From Haladaptatus paucihalophilus DX253 (GTDB lineage Archaea; Halobacteriota; Halobacteria; Halobacteriales; Haladaptataceae): a DNA stretch of 64,000 bases. Positions within the stretch are counted from its first letter, which is position 1, and the number at the start of each line of letters is the position of its first letter. Shown one piece after another: positions 24,656 through 33,321 of this stretch. Below the pieces are notes generated by a model. That model was not told the origin of the DNA. It made no database searches and saw nothing but the letters and a program-made list of their open reading frames with translations. The stretch covers positions 2,753,734 to 2,817,733 of the forward strand of contig NZ_AQXI01000001.1 in the NCBI RefSeq assembly GCF_000376445.1, read 5' to 3'. The position numbers and the translations under genes were made by a program.

Positions 24656-25401
24656 CACAGCACCTCCATGTGCATGTCGTGGACGACGAGGTAGCAGAAC
24701 CGCGTTCCGGGGTATCGCGCGACGACGCTCGGAATCCCGTCGCCGTCGAAGTCCCGAGTCGTCGTCGTGGCGTTCTGCCGCTCGAAGTAGCGACCCCACG
24801 CGTCGGGCGTTTTCGTCTCCACCGCGACCCGGTAGGTTCCGTTGCCGAGCGCCGTTCGGTCGTGCGTGACGTTCGTGCGGACGACCGCTGATTCGCCGCG
24901 CTTCGATACGACCGTCCGACCGGAGGCGTTGAGTTTCGCGGCTCCGACGACGAGGACGCCACCGCGTTCGGACGACGTGATCGGTGGTCGGGCGTCCATC
25001 CTCCCGGCGTCGCCCGTTCCTTGGACGACCGCTCCGGCGAGGTCGGTGACGCGTCTGTCGCCGTTCGTGAAGACGAAGGCGTCCACGCGGACGACTCGGA
25101 CGGTCCCCGATTCGTTGAGAACGCGAAGTTCCCGGGGCTCGGTCGTCAGTGCTCCTGCCGAAAACGCCACGCGACCGCGATGGATGCCGGTCACTTCCAC
25201 CGGGTCGAGTGCCCGATTCATATCCGTAGCGACCCGCGCCGCGTCCGCCGTCGCGGCGTTGCTCTGGACGACCATCCCGACGCTCGCCGTCAGCGACGCG
25301 AGCGAGAGCATGACGACGCCGAGCAGGAGGGCGACGCCGATGACGTTGGACTGCCCTCGGGCGTTCGACTTTCCGGGGGCGTTCGACTCGCCGCGGGTCA
25401 T
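24655..25401 (-). CDS. Pilin-like protein of the type IV pilus operon
   Basis: A 248-residue protein with N-terminus ARGQSNVIGVALLLGVVMLSLASL, closely resembling the pilin pattern (R-G-x-S-x-V-I-G). The outer domain has alternating beta segments and hydroxyl-rich loops. Its C-terminal half contains RDFDGDGIPSVVAR, an Asp-rich loop that could bind calcium, followed by a Cys near the end (RFCYLVVHD). It begins in an ATGA overlap with the platform protein gene. It is probably a minor pilin. Confidence 0.77.
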   Translation of the reverse strand: MTRGESNAPGKSNARGQSNVIGVALLLGVVMLSLASLTASVGMVVQSNAATADAARVATDMNRALDPVEVTGIHRGRVAFSAGALTTEPRELRVLNESGTVRVVRVDAFVFTNGDRRVTDLAGAVVQGTGDAGRMDARPPITSSERGGVLVVGAAKLNASGRTVVSKRGESAVVRTNVTHDRTALGNGTYRVAVETKTPDAWGRYFERQNATTTTRDFDGDGIPSVVARYPGTRFCYLVVHDMHMEVL

Positions 25402-27320
25402 ACCATTCCCACCCCCGCGAAGACGAAGTACGCAACCGCGACGAGCGCCGCCGAGTGGAGCAGCGCCTCGTAGAACCCACGGCTGGCGTATCCCGCGAAC
25501 CAGCCGCACGCGAGCATGGTCGCTTGGGTGACGACGTAGAACCGATGGCGGTCTTGGGCGGGTTGCACCGCGTGCGGGTCGAGCGCGAATCCGGCGCTGG
25601 ACGAGGAGACCGCCGACAACTGCGAGAAGCTGTCGAGCACGTAGGCGTTGACCGCGACCATGATGCCGACGACGAGCAGTGCGGTCATCCATCCCACGAC
25701 GACGTACACGAGCATATTCGACCGGAGCGATTTCTTCTGGTGGTAGAGCCGCCCGATTTCGACCTGTAGCGTGTCGAAGACTGTCTCGGTGTCGCCGCCG
25801 ACGTCCAGCGTCCCGGTGACGAGGCCGATGGTTTGGTCCGCGAGCGGCGTCCCGACGTCCTCGACGAATCGAGAGAGGGCGTCGCGTCGGAGGTCGCCCT
25901 CGCGGCTGGTGAGATTCGAACTGAACGCGAGGTCGTTGACGTTCGGCTGGAGCGCGCCGAGGTCCACGTCCCGCGCGACGCGCTCGACGGCCGTGGAGAA
26001 GGGTCGGCCGAGGCTGACGTGACTCGATACGGCGTGCACGAAGTCCTTTATCTCCCGGTCCTTCGCGTCGTCGCGGCGGGAGCGGCGAACCGACACCACC
26101 CCGACCGGAAGCGCGAACGCGACGTACGAGAGGAGAACCGTGTTGACCGGCGTGTACTCCAGATACCAGAGAAGCCCACCCACGGCGACCGTCGCCGGGG
26201 CGAGGACGGCGGCCGTGTTCGCCGGATTGATGAGGACCGTGCGGAACAGGTCCGAGACGCGGTTCGAGCGCGAGTGAGTCGGCGGGGATTGGTCCACCGG
26301 ACGGAGCGAAGACACCAGCACCGCCGCGCCCGCTCCGATGACGAGGATGAAGGCGCCGCTCGCGTAGACGATGAACGTTCGGACGGAAAACCCGCCGAAC
26401 GGTGGCGGGGCCGGTTTTGATAATCCCGGCGCGAGGACGCTCATCACCGTCAGCACGATGACGAGCAGCGCCGGAACGACCAGCAGGACGATGAACATCT
26501 CCGCCAACAGTTCGAGGAAGTCCTGTGCCTGTTCGTGCGACCGCGACTGCCTGTGGCTCAGCATCCGTCCCTCCATCTGGAGGTACTGCTCCAGTGCGTC
26601 CGGTCCCTGTTCTGCGTGCTCGCGGAACTTGAGTAAAAACGGCGCGAGCACGTCCCGCGACGGCGTGTCGCGGGCGACGATTCGCAAGCCGTCATCGACG
26701 CTGCCGGTCAGCGCGGCCTTGTTCAACACCTTCCGGAACGCGACCGCGGTTTCGCCGTAGGACTCCTCGCGGTCGGCGACTTTTCGGAGCATCGCCAGCA
26801 GGTCGTCGCTCCCGGACGACAAGGCCTGGAGATAGCGCACCGCACCCGGAAGCGTTCGCTCGATGTTCGACCGGCGGGCGCTCGCCGCCCACCCGAGATA
26901 CAACCCCCCGAACCAGACGGAGACTCGCTTTCCGACCGCCGCACAGCAGAGCGCGACCCCTGCCGCCGCGTACACCCGTGGAACTCGCGGAACCGGGACG
27001 TACTCCACGACCGGAACGCCGCCGTGGAGGAACGACGCGAACTGCGCCAGAACGGTCGGCGGAATTGCGAGCGTGAGGAGGAGTACCCACGCGAACGTTC
27101 CGAGGAACACGACCCACGAGAGGCCATAGATTCGTGAGAGGAACACGTCGAAACTGGCGTTCACGTCGGTCGCGCGGTACCGCTTTCTGTTCCGGTCGTG
27201 TCGCCGCTGGTCGGCGTGGCGGGAGAACAGCGCGTAGAGCGCGCGGTCGAGAAGGCCGAGCGACGATTCGAAGGTCGTCGTTTTCGAAACATCTCCGGTC
27301 GATTCGGTCGTGAGGCTCAC
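25398..27320 (-). CDS. Type IV pilus/type II secretion platform protein (PilC/TadC-like)
   Basis: The 640-residue inner-membrane platform on which the pilus is assembled. There are two T2SSF-type domains, as usual in archaeal PilC: one about residues 160-300 (GAVRYLQALSSGSDDLLAMLRKVADRE) and one about 420-560 (FVHAVSSHVSLGRPFSTAVERVARDVD). Each is followed by two or more helices. An N-terminal basic segment and a helix pair precede them. It overlaps the ATPase stop by 4 bp and the next gene by 4 bp. Confidence 0.9.
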   Translation of the reverse strand: MSLTTESTGDVSKTTTFESSLGLLDRALYALFSRHADQRRHDRNRKRYRATDVNASFDVFLSRIYGLSWVVFLGTFAWVLLLTLAIPPTVLAQFASFLHGGVPVVEYVPVPRVPRVYAAAGVALCCAAVGKRVSVWFGGLYLGWAASARRSNIERTLPGAVRYLQALSSGSDDLLAMLRKVADREESYGETAVAFRKVLNKAALTGSVDDGLRIVARDTPSRDVLAPFLLKFREHAEQGPDALEQYLQMEGRMLSHRQSRSHEQAQDFLELLAEMFIVLLVVPALLVIVLTVMSVLAPGLSKPAPPPFGGFSVRTFIVYASGAFILVIGAGAAVLVSSLRPVDQSPPTHSRSNRVSDLFRTVLINPANTAAVLAPATVAVGGLLWYLEYTPVNTVLLSYVAFALPVGVVSVRRSRRDDAKDREIKDFVHAVSSHVSLGRPFSTAVERVARDVDLGALQPNVNDLAFSSNLTSREGDLRRDALSRFVEDVGTPLADQTIGLVTGTLDVGGDTETVFDTLQVEIGRLYHQKKSLRSNMLVYVVVGWMTALLVVGIMVAVNAYVLDSFSQLSAVSSSSAGFALDPHAVQPAQDRHRFYVVTQATMLACGWFAGYASRGFYEALLHSAALVAVAYFVFAGVGMV

Positions 27321-29545
27321 CCGCGCACCTCCCGCGAAACCCGTTCCACCGTCGCCGCTTCGTTGTTCTGGAGGTCGGCGAGGAACGAGAACAGTTCGTC
27401 GAAGTCGGTCACGCTCTCGCGCTCCAGATATTGCACGTAGCGGTGTTTACGGTGGAACTCGGCCTCGACTTCCTCGACGCTCCGGTCAGTGCGGTGGGCG
27501 AGGCGGTGGAAGAACCGAAAGCCGATGTTCCGCTCCTCGTCGCCGAGGTGCGGGTGGTCGTACTTCGTCTGGAACGACCCGTCGTGCTCCCGCCACGCGA
27601 GGGCGTTCCAGTGAATCGTCGTGCCGTCCTTCGTGACCGTTCCACAGCGGCCGTCCAGTTCGGCCAACTCGTCCTCGGTCACGAGTTCCACGACTTCGCC
27701 GACGTAGCGCTCGCCGTCCACGTTGCGGGGGAACACCACGAGGTCGATTTCTTGGAGGAGATAGGAGGAAAGCCCCTGTTCGACCACCCGGTTGACGAGT
27801 TTCTCGATGTTCTCTGCGTGGGTCGTCCCGAGGAGTCCGTGACCCGTGTTCAGCGATTCGGCGAACGTCTGAAACGAGGCGGGGGTGTTGATTTCCGCGA
27901 TGACCTCCACGTCCGGGTTGAGGTAGTTACACTCGGTCATCAGGTCCGCCATCGTCACCCGCTTGTAGTCGTTCTCGTGGTCGCGGGTGGTGAGCGAGAC
28001 GCCCGTTTCGTGCGGCAGGCGCACCTCGCGGGACCCCTCGTCGATGCTGATGGGGCGGTCGCGGTACGGGATGAACGGCATGTGCGCGTTCATGAGGGTC
28101 GTCTTCCCGACCCCCGTCTGGCCCGAGAACAGCGCGACGCCGTGGTGTTCGTACAGCTGCCAGAGCAGGGTGACGATTTCGGTCGAGATGCTGTCGGCGT
28201 CGAGCAGGTCAACGGGGGTCATCGTGTCCGGTGCCTGCTTCCGAATGGAGATGTGCGGACCGTCCTCCGAAATGACCGGGAGGGCGACGGCACAGCGGAT
28301 GGTCTCCTCGTCGGCCACGCCGTCGAGCGAGAGGTTCACCTTCGCGCTGGGGTTGCTGGCGTTGAGCTCCACGCCGTCCGAGGCGGCCATCTGGGTGACG
28401 ACGTTGACGAACGCCGATTCGTCCTCGAACGCGAGGTTCGTCGGGATGCGCTCACCGTGGCCGATGGCGCGGCCGCGGGGAACGACCTTGATTCGCTCGC
28501 CGACGCGATTCGCCTCGATGTCTTCGAGCAGACCGTCCCGGATGGGTATCGTCAGCTTTCCGTGCCCGACGTAATCGCGGAGGACGTAGTACACGAGGTC
28601 GGTGAGTCGGTCGTCCGAGAAGCGGTGGTCCACCGGTGGAACCGCGAGGTCGTACTCCGCGAGCGCGGTTCGAACGCGATACTTCGCCGCGTCGAACCAC
28701 GCGCGGGTGTTCCGGGCGGTGAGACGCCGCGAGAGAAACTGCGTCGCCCGCGAGCGGACGAACGCGGCGCGGTCGTCCACGATGTCGCCGACGTGCGTTT
28801 CCCAGATGCGGTCCTTACACTCCTCGATGAGGCGGTCGTCGTCCGGCAGGAGGTTCGGTTCGAGGACGGCGTACTTCGTGGCGAACGAATCCGTCCCGAG
28901 CAGGTGCTCCTGATAGATGACGACCGGAATTCGAAAGTCCCGGAAATCGACCGTGTGCGTCTCGATTCGCTCGCTGGCGAAGCGAGCCAGATAGTCGGCG
29001 TCGGCCGGGAGGTCCGTGTCGGCGGGTGCGTAGTCCTCGGTGTGGACGACGAGGTGGTCTCCCGCGGCGTCGGCGACTTCTATCTGGTCGTCCAGCGCCA
29101 GCGGCGTGAGTCGCCCGAGACAGAGCAACTCGGCCAGCGCGTGATACTCGACCCGGCGACGGGCCGAATGTGAGAGATCTGTCAGCCGGTCGATGGCGCG
29201 TCGGTACTTCGGTTCGAACCCCTGCTCGACGCACTCGACCGCCCCCTCGCGGGTGAGCGGCCGTCGAAGGTTCGCGGTGGCGAAGTACTCTCGAACCCGG
29301 TCGAGCGCGTTCTCGTCCGTCGTGCCGAGTGCGGGCGTTCGAACGTCGTATCGGAACCCGTCGTCCGTCTCCCGAACCGTAGCGACCACGCCGGGGTGGA
29401 GTTCGCGCTGGTCGCGCACGTCGGGTGCGTACCACGCGTTGGAGTCGTCCGGCGGAATCGGCGGGGGAACCACCTCTGTATCTGGTGTGTCATAACCTGT
29501 CGATATATCCAAAGATGACATGTCGTTATGAGTATATTCGGTCAT
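27317..29545 (-). CDS. Type II/IV secretion system ATPase (PilB/TadA-like)
   Basis: Cytoplasmic hexameric ATPase that powers pilus assembly, 742 residues. The Walker A motif is GQTGVGKTTLMNAH near residues 475-488. The Asp-box/Walker B region is NPDVEVIAEINTPASFQTF, and the His box is NTGHGLLGTTHAEN. The N-terminal about 350 residues are the archaeal-specific adaptor region. The ATG at 29545 is annotated; 29521 (MSSLDIS) is an alternative, better spaced from the TATA-like TTTAAAT at 29553-29560, while an element at 29580-29590 fits 29545. It is the first gene of a seven-gene operon in which every gene overlaps the next. Confidence 0.9.
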   Translation of the reverse strand: MTEYTHNDMSSLDISTGYDTPDTEVVPPPIPPDDSNAWYAPDVRDQRELHPGVVATVRETDDGFRYDVRTPALGTTDENALDRVREYFATANLRRPLTREGAVECVEQGFEPKYRRAIDRLTDLSHSARRRVEYHALAELLCLGRLTPLALDDQIEVADAAGDHLVVHTEDYAPADTDLPADADYLARFASERIETHTVDFRDFRIPVVIYQEHLLGTDSFATKYAVLEPNLLPDDDRLIEECKDRIWETHVGDIVDDRAAFVRSRATQFLSRRLTARNTRAWFDAAKYRVRTALAEYDLAVPPVDHRFSDDRLTDLVYYVLRDYVGHGKLTIPIRDGLLEDIEANRVGERIKVVPRGRAIGHGERIPTNLAFEDESAFVNVVTQMAASDGVELNASNPSAKVNLSLDGVADEETIRCAVALPVISEDGPHISIRKQAPDTMTPVDLLDADSISTEIVTLLWQLYEHHGVALFSGQTGVGKTTLMNAHMPFIPYRDRPISIDEGSREVRLPHETGVSLTTRDHENDYKRVTMADLMTECNYLNPDVEVIAEINTPASFQTFAESLNTGHGLLGTTHAENIEKLVNRVVEQGLSSYLLQEIDLVVFPRNVDGERYVGEVVELVTEDELAELDGRCGTVTKDGTTIHWNALAWREHDGSFQTKYDHPHLGDEERNIGFRFFHRLAHRTDRSVEEVEAEFHRKHRYVQYLERESVTDFDELFSFLADLQNNEAATVERVSREVRG

Positions 29546-29659
29546 CCATTCTGATTTAAACCTTCGGAATCAGATACATCATATAAAAATTACAGTCCGC
29601 ATATTTATGTGCGGTAGTCGCACAACGCTACGCTCTCCACGAAATTTCCATTTTGAAAC

Positions 29660-29713
29660 TTCAGCATTGGTCACGATTTCAACATCAGTCTCGACTTCAG
29701 CATCAGCAGCAGC
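29660..29713. repeat. Three imperfect 18-bp tandem repeats in a divergent promoter region
   Basis: Units start at 29660, 29678 and 29696 with consensus TTCARCATYRGTCWCGAY. They lie between the pilus operon start (29545, minus) and the FAA hydrolase gene (29782, plus). In either strand they would encode a hexapeptide-like repeat, but no credible gene covers them. They could be a regulator array or drift from an older coding sequence. Confidence 0.5.
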
Positions 29714-29781
29714 GAACACTTCGGGTACGTAGTCAGCGCGCACCGAAAGGAATAGACGCCTGCTTCGAGTGGCTACGACGT

Positions 29782-30501
29782 ATGCGCTTGGCACGGATAC
29801 GGACCGCGGATGGGGTGTTGACTGGTGAATACGAGGACGGGACGGTAGACACCGGCTCCGAGTCGTACCTCGTCGGTGACGACGCCGAACTGCTCGCTCC
29901 CTGCGAACCGTCGGCGCTGTACTGCGTCGGGCGAAACTACGCGACGACGAACGACCAGATGGGGTACGAGCGACCCGAGCGTCCCGACTGGTTCATCAAG
30001 CCGTCGGTGTCGGTTCTTCCGCACGGAGCGGCACTACCGTATCCCGACTGGACGAGCGAACTGACGTACGCCGGAGAACTCGCCGCCGTTATCGACGGTC
30101 GATGCACGAACCTCGACGTTGGCGACGTGGACGACGCGGTTCGCGGATACACGATACTAAACGACCTCGACGCCCTCGACCAGGACGGACGAACCGCCCG
30201 GAAAGCGTTCGACGGGTCGGCTCCGTTGGGTCCGTGGATCGAGACGGAGTTGGACCCCTCGGACGTCGAGATGACGACGCACGTCGGCGGCGACCTTCGT
30301 CAGGAGGCGAACACTTCGGAAATGCTGTTTTCCCCGCGCGAAGTCATCGCGTTCCTCTCGGAGCGGTACACGTTCCAACCGGGCGACGTCGTTTCGTTCG
30401 GCAGTCCCGCCAACCCCGGTCTCGTTCGCCCCGGCGAGGTGGTCGAAATCCGATACGACGGTATCGGAACGCTCCGAAATACGATCGTCGACGCGGACTA
30501 A
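29782..30501 (+). CDS. Fumarylacetoacetate hydrolase (FAA) family protein
   Basis: A 239-residue member of the FAH superfamily, which hydrolyses or decarboxylates acylpyruvate-type compounds using a divalent metal. ALYCVGRNYATTNDQ is the entry to the FAH fold, and WFIKPSVSVLPHGAAL contains the conserved K-P. The metal ligands are expected in ELTYAGELAAVI (E-x-E type) and further Asp residues (ILNDLDALD). The C-terminal PGDVVSFGSPANPGLVRPGEVVEI matches the family (usually GTP.GVG). The start at 29782 is the last ATG before the conserved region. A longer frame to 29653 runs through the 18-bp repeats and is rejected. The acyl-CoA ligase downstream suggests acid catabolism. Confidence 0.83.
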   Translation: MRLARIRTADGVLTGEYEDGTVDTGSESYLVGDDAELLAPCEPSALYCVGRNYATTNDQMGYERPERPDWFIKPSVSVLPHGAALPYPDWTSELTYAGELAAVIDGRCTNLDVGDVDDAVRGYTILNDLDALDQDGRTARKAFDGSAPLGPWIETELDPSDVEMTTHVGGDLRQEANTSEMLFSPREVIAFLSERYTFQPGDVVSFGSPANPGLVRPGEVVEIRYDGIGTLRNTIVDAD

Positions 30502-30565
30502 TCACACGAGAACCGGCGTATCGACGGCACGGAGACGCCGAGAGAATCGAACTACCAGCGCCCGG

Positions 30566-30576
30566 ATATTTATTAT
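30566..30576 (+). promoter_or_regulatory. TATA box of the acyl-CoA synthetase gene
   Basis: ATATTTATTAT lies 23-33 bp upstream of the ATG at 30599, so the ligase has its own promoter and a leaderless transcript. Confidence 0.55.
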
Positions 30577-30598
30577 CTATGCGGATGGAAATCAGTGT

Positions 30599-32140
30599 AT
30601 GTATCCCACTGTGGGAGACACTCTCTCCCTATCGGCCGAGAAGAACCCGGACCGCACCGCACTGGTGTACCCGCGAAAAGACCAATCCTGGACGTATCGT
30701 GAGTTCGACGAGCGAGTGAACCGACTCGCCAACGCGCTCTCCGAACGCGGTGTCGAGAAGGGAGATCGCGTCTCGACGCTCCTGTTCAACACCAGCGAAC
30801 TGGTGCTCACGATGTACGCCGCCTCGAAACTCGGTGCGGTGTTCAACCCGCTCAACTTTCGCCTGCCCGCCGGGGAGGTGACGTACATCCTGAACGACGC
30901 CGAGAGTTCGGTACTCGTCTACGAAGACGCGGTGGCGGAGGTTGTCGAGACGGCCAGAGACGACCTGAAAACGGTCACGGAGTTCGTCCACGTCGATGAC
31001 CCGGACGCGGACACGTACTTCTACGACCTGCTCGCGGACCAATCGGCGGCCGAACCGAACGCGGACGTCTCGGATGAGGACGACTACATCGTCATGTACA
31101 CCAGCGGAACCACCGGGCGGCCGAAGGGCGTCGTCCACGCTCACCGAGACATGATAGAGCACAGCATGTCCGTTCTCGTCGACCAGCAACTGACCCGAGA
31201 CGACGTCGGCCTCTCGGCGGCACCGCTCTATCACTCCGCGGAACTCCACGTCTTCCTCATTCCGCGGATTCACGTGGGCGCGACGAACGTCATCCAGCAC
31301 GCCTTCGACCCGGAGGAGACGCTCTCGATGCTCGTCGAACACGACGTGACGGTCCTGTTCGGTGCGCCGACGATGTGGCTGGCGATGCTCCAAGCGAACC
31401 CGGAATCCTACGACCTCTCCGCGCTCCGATTGGGCGGGTACGGCGGCGCGAGCATGGCACCGGCCACCATTCGCGACGTCCACGAGCGAATCGGCTGTGA
31501 CCTCATCCAGTACTACGGCATGACCGAACTCGGTCCGGCGGTCACGGTGCTCTACCCGGACGAGCAACTGGAGAAGGCGGGCAGCGCCGGGATTCCGATA
31601 CTCAACCACGACGTTCGCGTCGCCCGTCTCGACGCGGACGGAAACGCGCTCGCGCCGGACGAAGAAGCGCCCACCGGAACCGTCGGCGAAATCATCGTTC
31701 GGGGTCCGGCGTTGATGCGAGAGTACTGGAACAGTCCCGAGAAAACCGACGCGGCCATCCGCGACGGGTGGTACTACTCCGGCGACCTCGGCTACGCCGA
31801 CGAGGACGGCTACGTCTGGGTCAAAGACCGCGCGGACGACATGATAATCAGCGGCGGGGAGAACATCTACCCGCGGGAGGTCGAAGACACGCTCCTCGAA
31901 CACCCCGACGTGATAGAGGCGGCGGTCGTCGGCACGCCCGACGACGAGTGGGGCGAGAAAGTGGTCGCGTACGTCGCCGCCGAGTCGGGAACGACCGCGG
32001 AAGCGCTCGATTCGTTCCTCCTCGGGAACGACGACCTCGCCGACTTCAAGCGGCCGCGCGAGTACGCCTTCGTCGACGAACTGCCGAAGACGCCCAGCGG
32101 GAAGATTCAGAAGTTCGAACTCCGGGAGGACGACGCGTAA
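30599..32140 (+). CDS. AMP-dependent acyl-CoA synthetase/ligase
   Basis: A 513-residue ANL-superfamily enzyme that activates a carboxylic acid through acyl-AMP to the CoA thioester. Visible core motifs: YTSGTTGRPKGV near residue 164, the gate region YYGMTELGP near 305, YYSGDLGYADEDGYV and KDRADDMIISGGENIYP in the 390-420 range, and the C-terminal catalytic Lys in PKTPSGKIQK. The overall pattern is that of medium/long-chain or aromatic acid ligases. The exact acid cannot be deduced. The start is set by the first ATG and the TATA box at 30566. Confidence 0.9.
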   Translation: MYPTVGDTLSLSAEKNPDRTALVYPRKDQSWTYREFDERVNRLANALSERGVEKGDRVSTLLFNTSELVLTMYAASKLGAVFNPLNFRLPAGEVTYILNDAESSVLVYEDAVAEVVETARDDLKTVTEFVHVDDPDADTYFYDLLADQSAAEPNADVSDEDDYIVMYTSGTTGRPKGVVHAHRDMIEHSMSVLVDQQLTRDDVGLSAAPLYHSAELHVFLIPRIHVGATNVIQHAFDPEETLSMLVEHDVTVLFGAPTMWLAMLQANPESYDLSALRLGGYGGASMAPATIRDVHERIGCDLIQYYGMTELGPAVTVLYPDEQLEKAGSAGIPILNHDVRVARLDADGNALAPDEEAPTGTVGEIIVRGPALMREYWNSPEKTDAAIRDGWYYSGDLGYADEDGYVWVKDRADDMIISGGENIYPREVEDTLLEHPDVIEAAVVGTPDDEWGEKVVAYVAAESGTTAEALDSFLLGNDDLADFKRPREYAFVDELPKTPSGKIQKFELREDDA

Positions 32141-32433
32141 GGGCGAGGATTGGAATGTAATCGTCAGGGAGGTTTCGTTACTGGTTCGAAGAGGGGTGCT
32201 ATCGCAACGTATCTGGGGGACTGGTTCGACACAAAGAATTTGAAATAATGTCTAGATACTTTAATAATCTGTAAAACTGCCGGCACCACTTTCGTTCTCT
32301 CTGTCTTCTTGATTGGTCGATTCCGTCAATCGTTGGGTATCAGCGCGGTTTTGCGGCGTTTACCGTTCGTCAACGACTCCCATTCCACTGGCACACGCTC
32401 AAGTAGCTCCAGTGTCGAGAGTAGAACATATCT

Positions 32434-33321
32434 ATGCTCGAAGTGGAAAATCTCCGGAAGGAATACGGCGGCTTCACGGCCGTCGAGGGGAGCAGTTTCT
32501 CCGTCTCCGATGGGGAGGTGTTCGGGGTCATCGGCCCGAACGGCGCGGGGAAGACGACGACCCTGAAGATGCTCGCCGGACTCATCGAACCGACCGCCGG
32601 GAGCGCGCGGGTCGCGGGCTACGACGCGCAGGACCCCGAGATGCGGACTCAACTCGGATTTCTCCCCGAGGAGTCGCCGCTGTACGAGGACATGACGCCG
32701 CTGTCGTACCTGTCCTTCTTCGCCGACCTCTACGACGTGCCGAGCGGCGTCGCCGACGAGCGGATTCACCGCACGCTGGACCGCCTCGAACTGGACCACC
32801 GCGAGCGACGACTGGGGGACATGTCCAAAGGAATGCGGCGGAAGGTCGCCATCGCCCGCTCGCTGGTCAACGACCCGGCGGTGCTGATTTACGACGAACC
32901 GGCGAGCGGGTTGGACCCGCTCACGACGAACTACATCATCGAGTTCACGCGCGAGTTGAGCGATTCGGGCAAGACGGTCGTCTTCAGCGCGCACAACCTG
33001 TTTCACGTCGAGAGCATCTGTGACCGCATCGTCGTGATGAACAACGGTCGAATCGTGGCGGGCGGGAGCGTCGAAGACCTCCGCGAGGAACACGGCCGGA
33101 CCGAGTACCACGTCTCCACGACGGTCGAGGTGACCGACGCGGTGCGGGAGAACGGAACTTACCGCCGCGTCGTCGAAAGCATGGACGCCGTGGCCGAGAC
33201 GCGGGAACGCGCGGAAGCGGCCGGGGGGAGCGTCGTGGATATCGAGACGCGCTCGCCCAGTTTGGAGGACATCTTCCTCGATTTGGCGACCGACGCGCCG
33301 GACGTGGAGGGGCGTCCGTGA
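32434..33321 (+). CDS. ABC-2 type transporter ATP-binding protein
   Basis: ATPase of a NatA/DrrA-like exporter, 295 residues. Walker A is GPNGAGKTTTLKMLAG (about residues 33-48), the signature is GDMSKGMRRKVAIARSL, Walker B is VLIYDEPASGLDP and the switch is SAHN. The C-terminal 70 residues form the extra domain common in exporters of this type (EELREEHG-like, VVESMDAVAETRERAEAAGG). It overlaps the following permease-protease gene by 4 bp. The preceding 293 bp holds no gene and no clear TATA box at the usual distance. The exported substrate is unknown. Confidence 0.9.
   Translation: MLEVENLRKEYGGFTAVEGSSFSVSDGEVFGVIGPNGAGKTTTLKMLAGLIEPTAGSARVAGYDAQDPEMRTQLGFLPEESPLYEDMTPLSYLSFFADLYDVPSGVADERIHRTLDRLELDHRERRLGDMSKGMRRKVAIARSLVNDPAVLIYDEPASGLDPLTTNYIIEFTRELSDSGKTVVFSAHNLFHVESICDRIVVMNNGRIVAGGSVEDLREEHGRTEYHVSTTVEVTDAVRENGTYRRVVESMDAVAETRERAEAAGGSVVDIETRSPSLEDIFLDLATDAPDVEGRP

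Noticed and set aside
29579-29794. A 71-codon minus-strand frame across the divergent promoter region
   Set aside because: The DAEVETDVE-like part looks protein-like, but it comes only from the 18-bp repeats. The frame crosses the promoters of both neighbours and overlaps the FAA hydrolase start.
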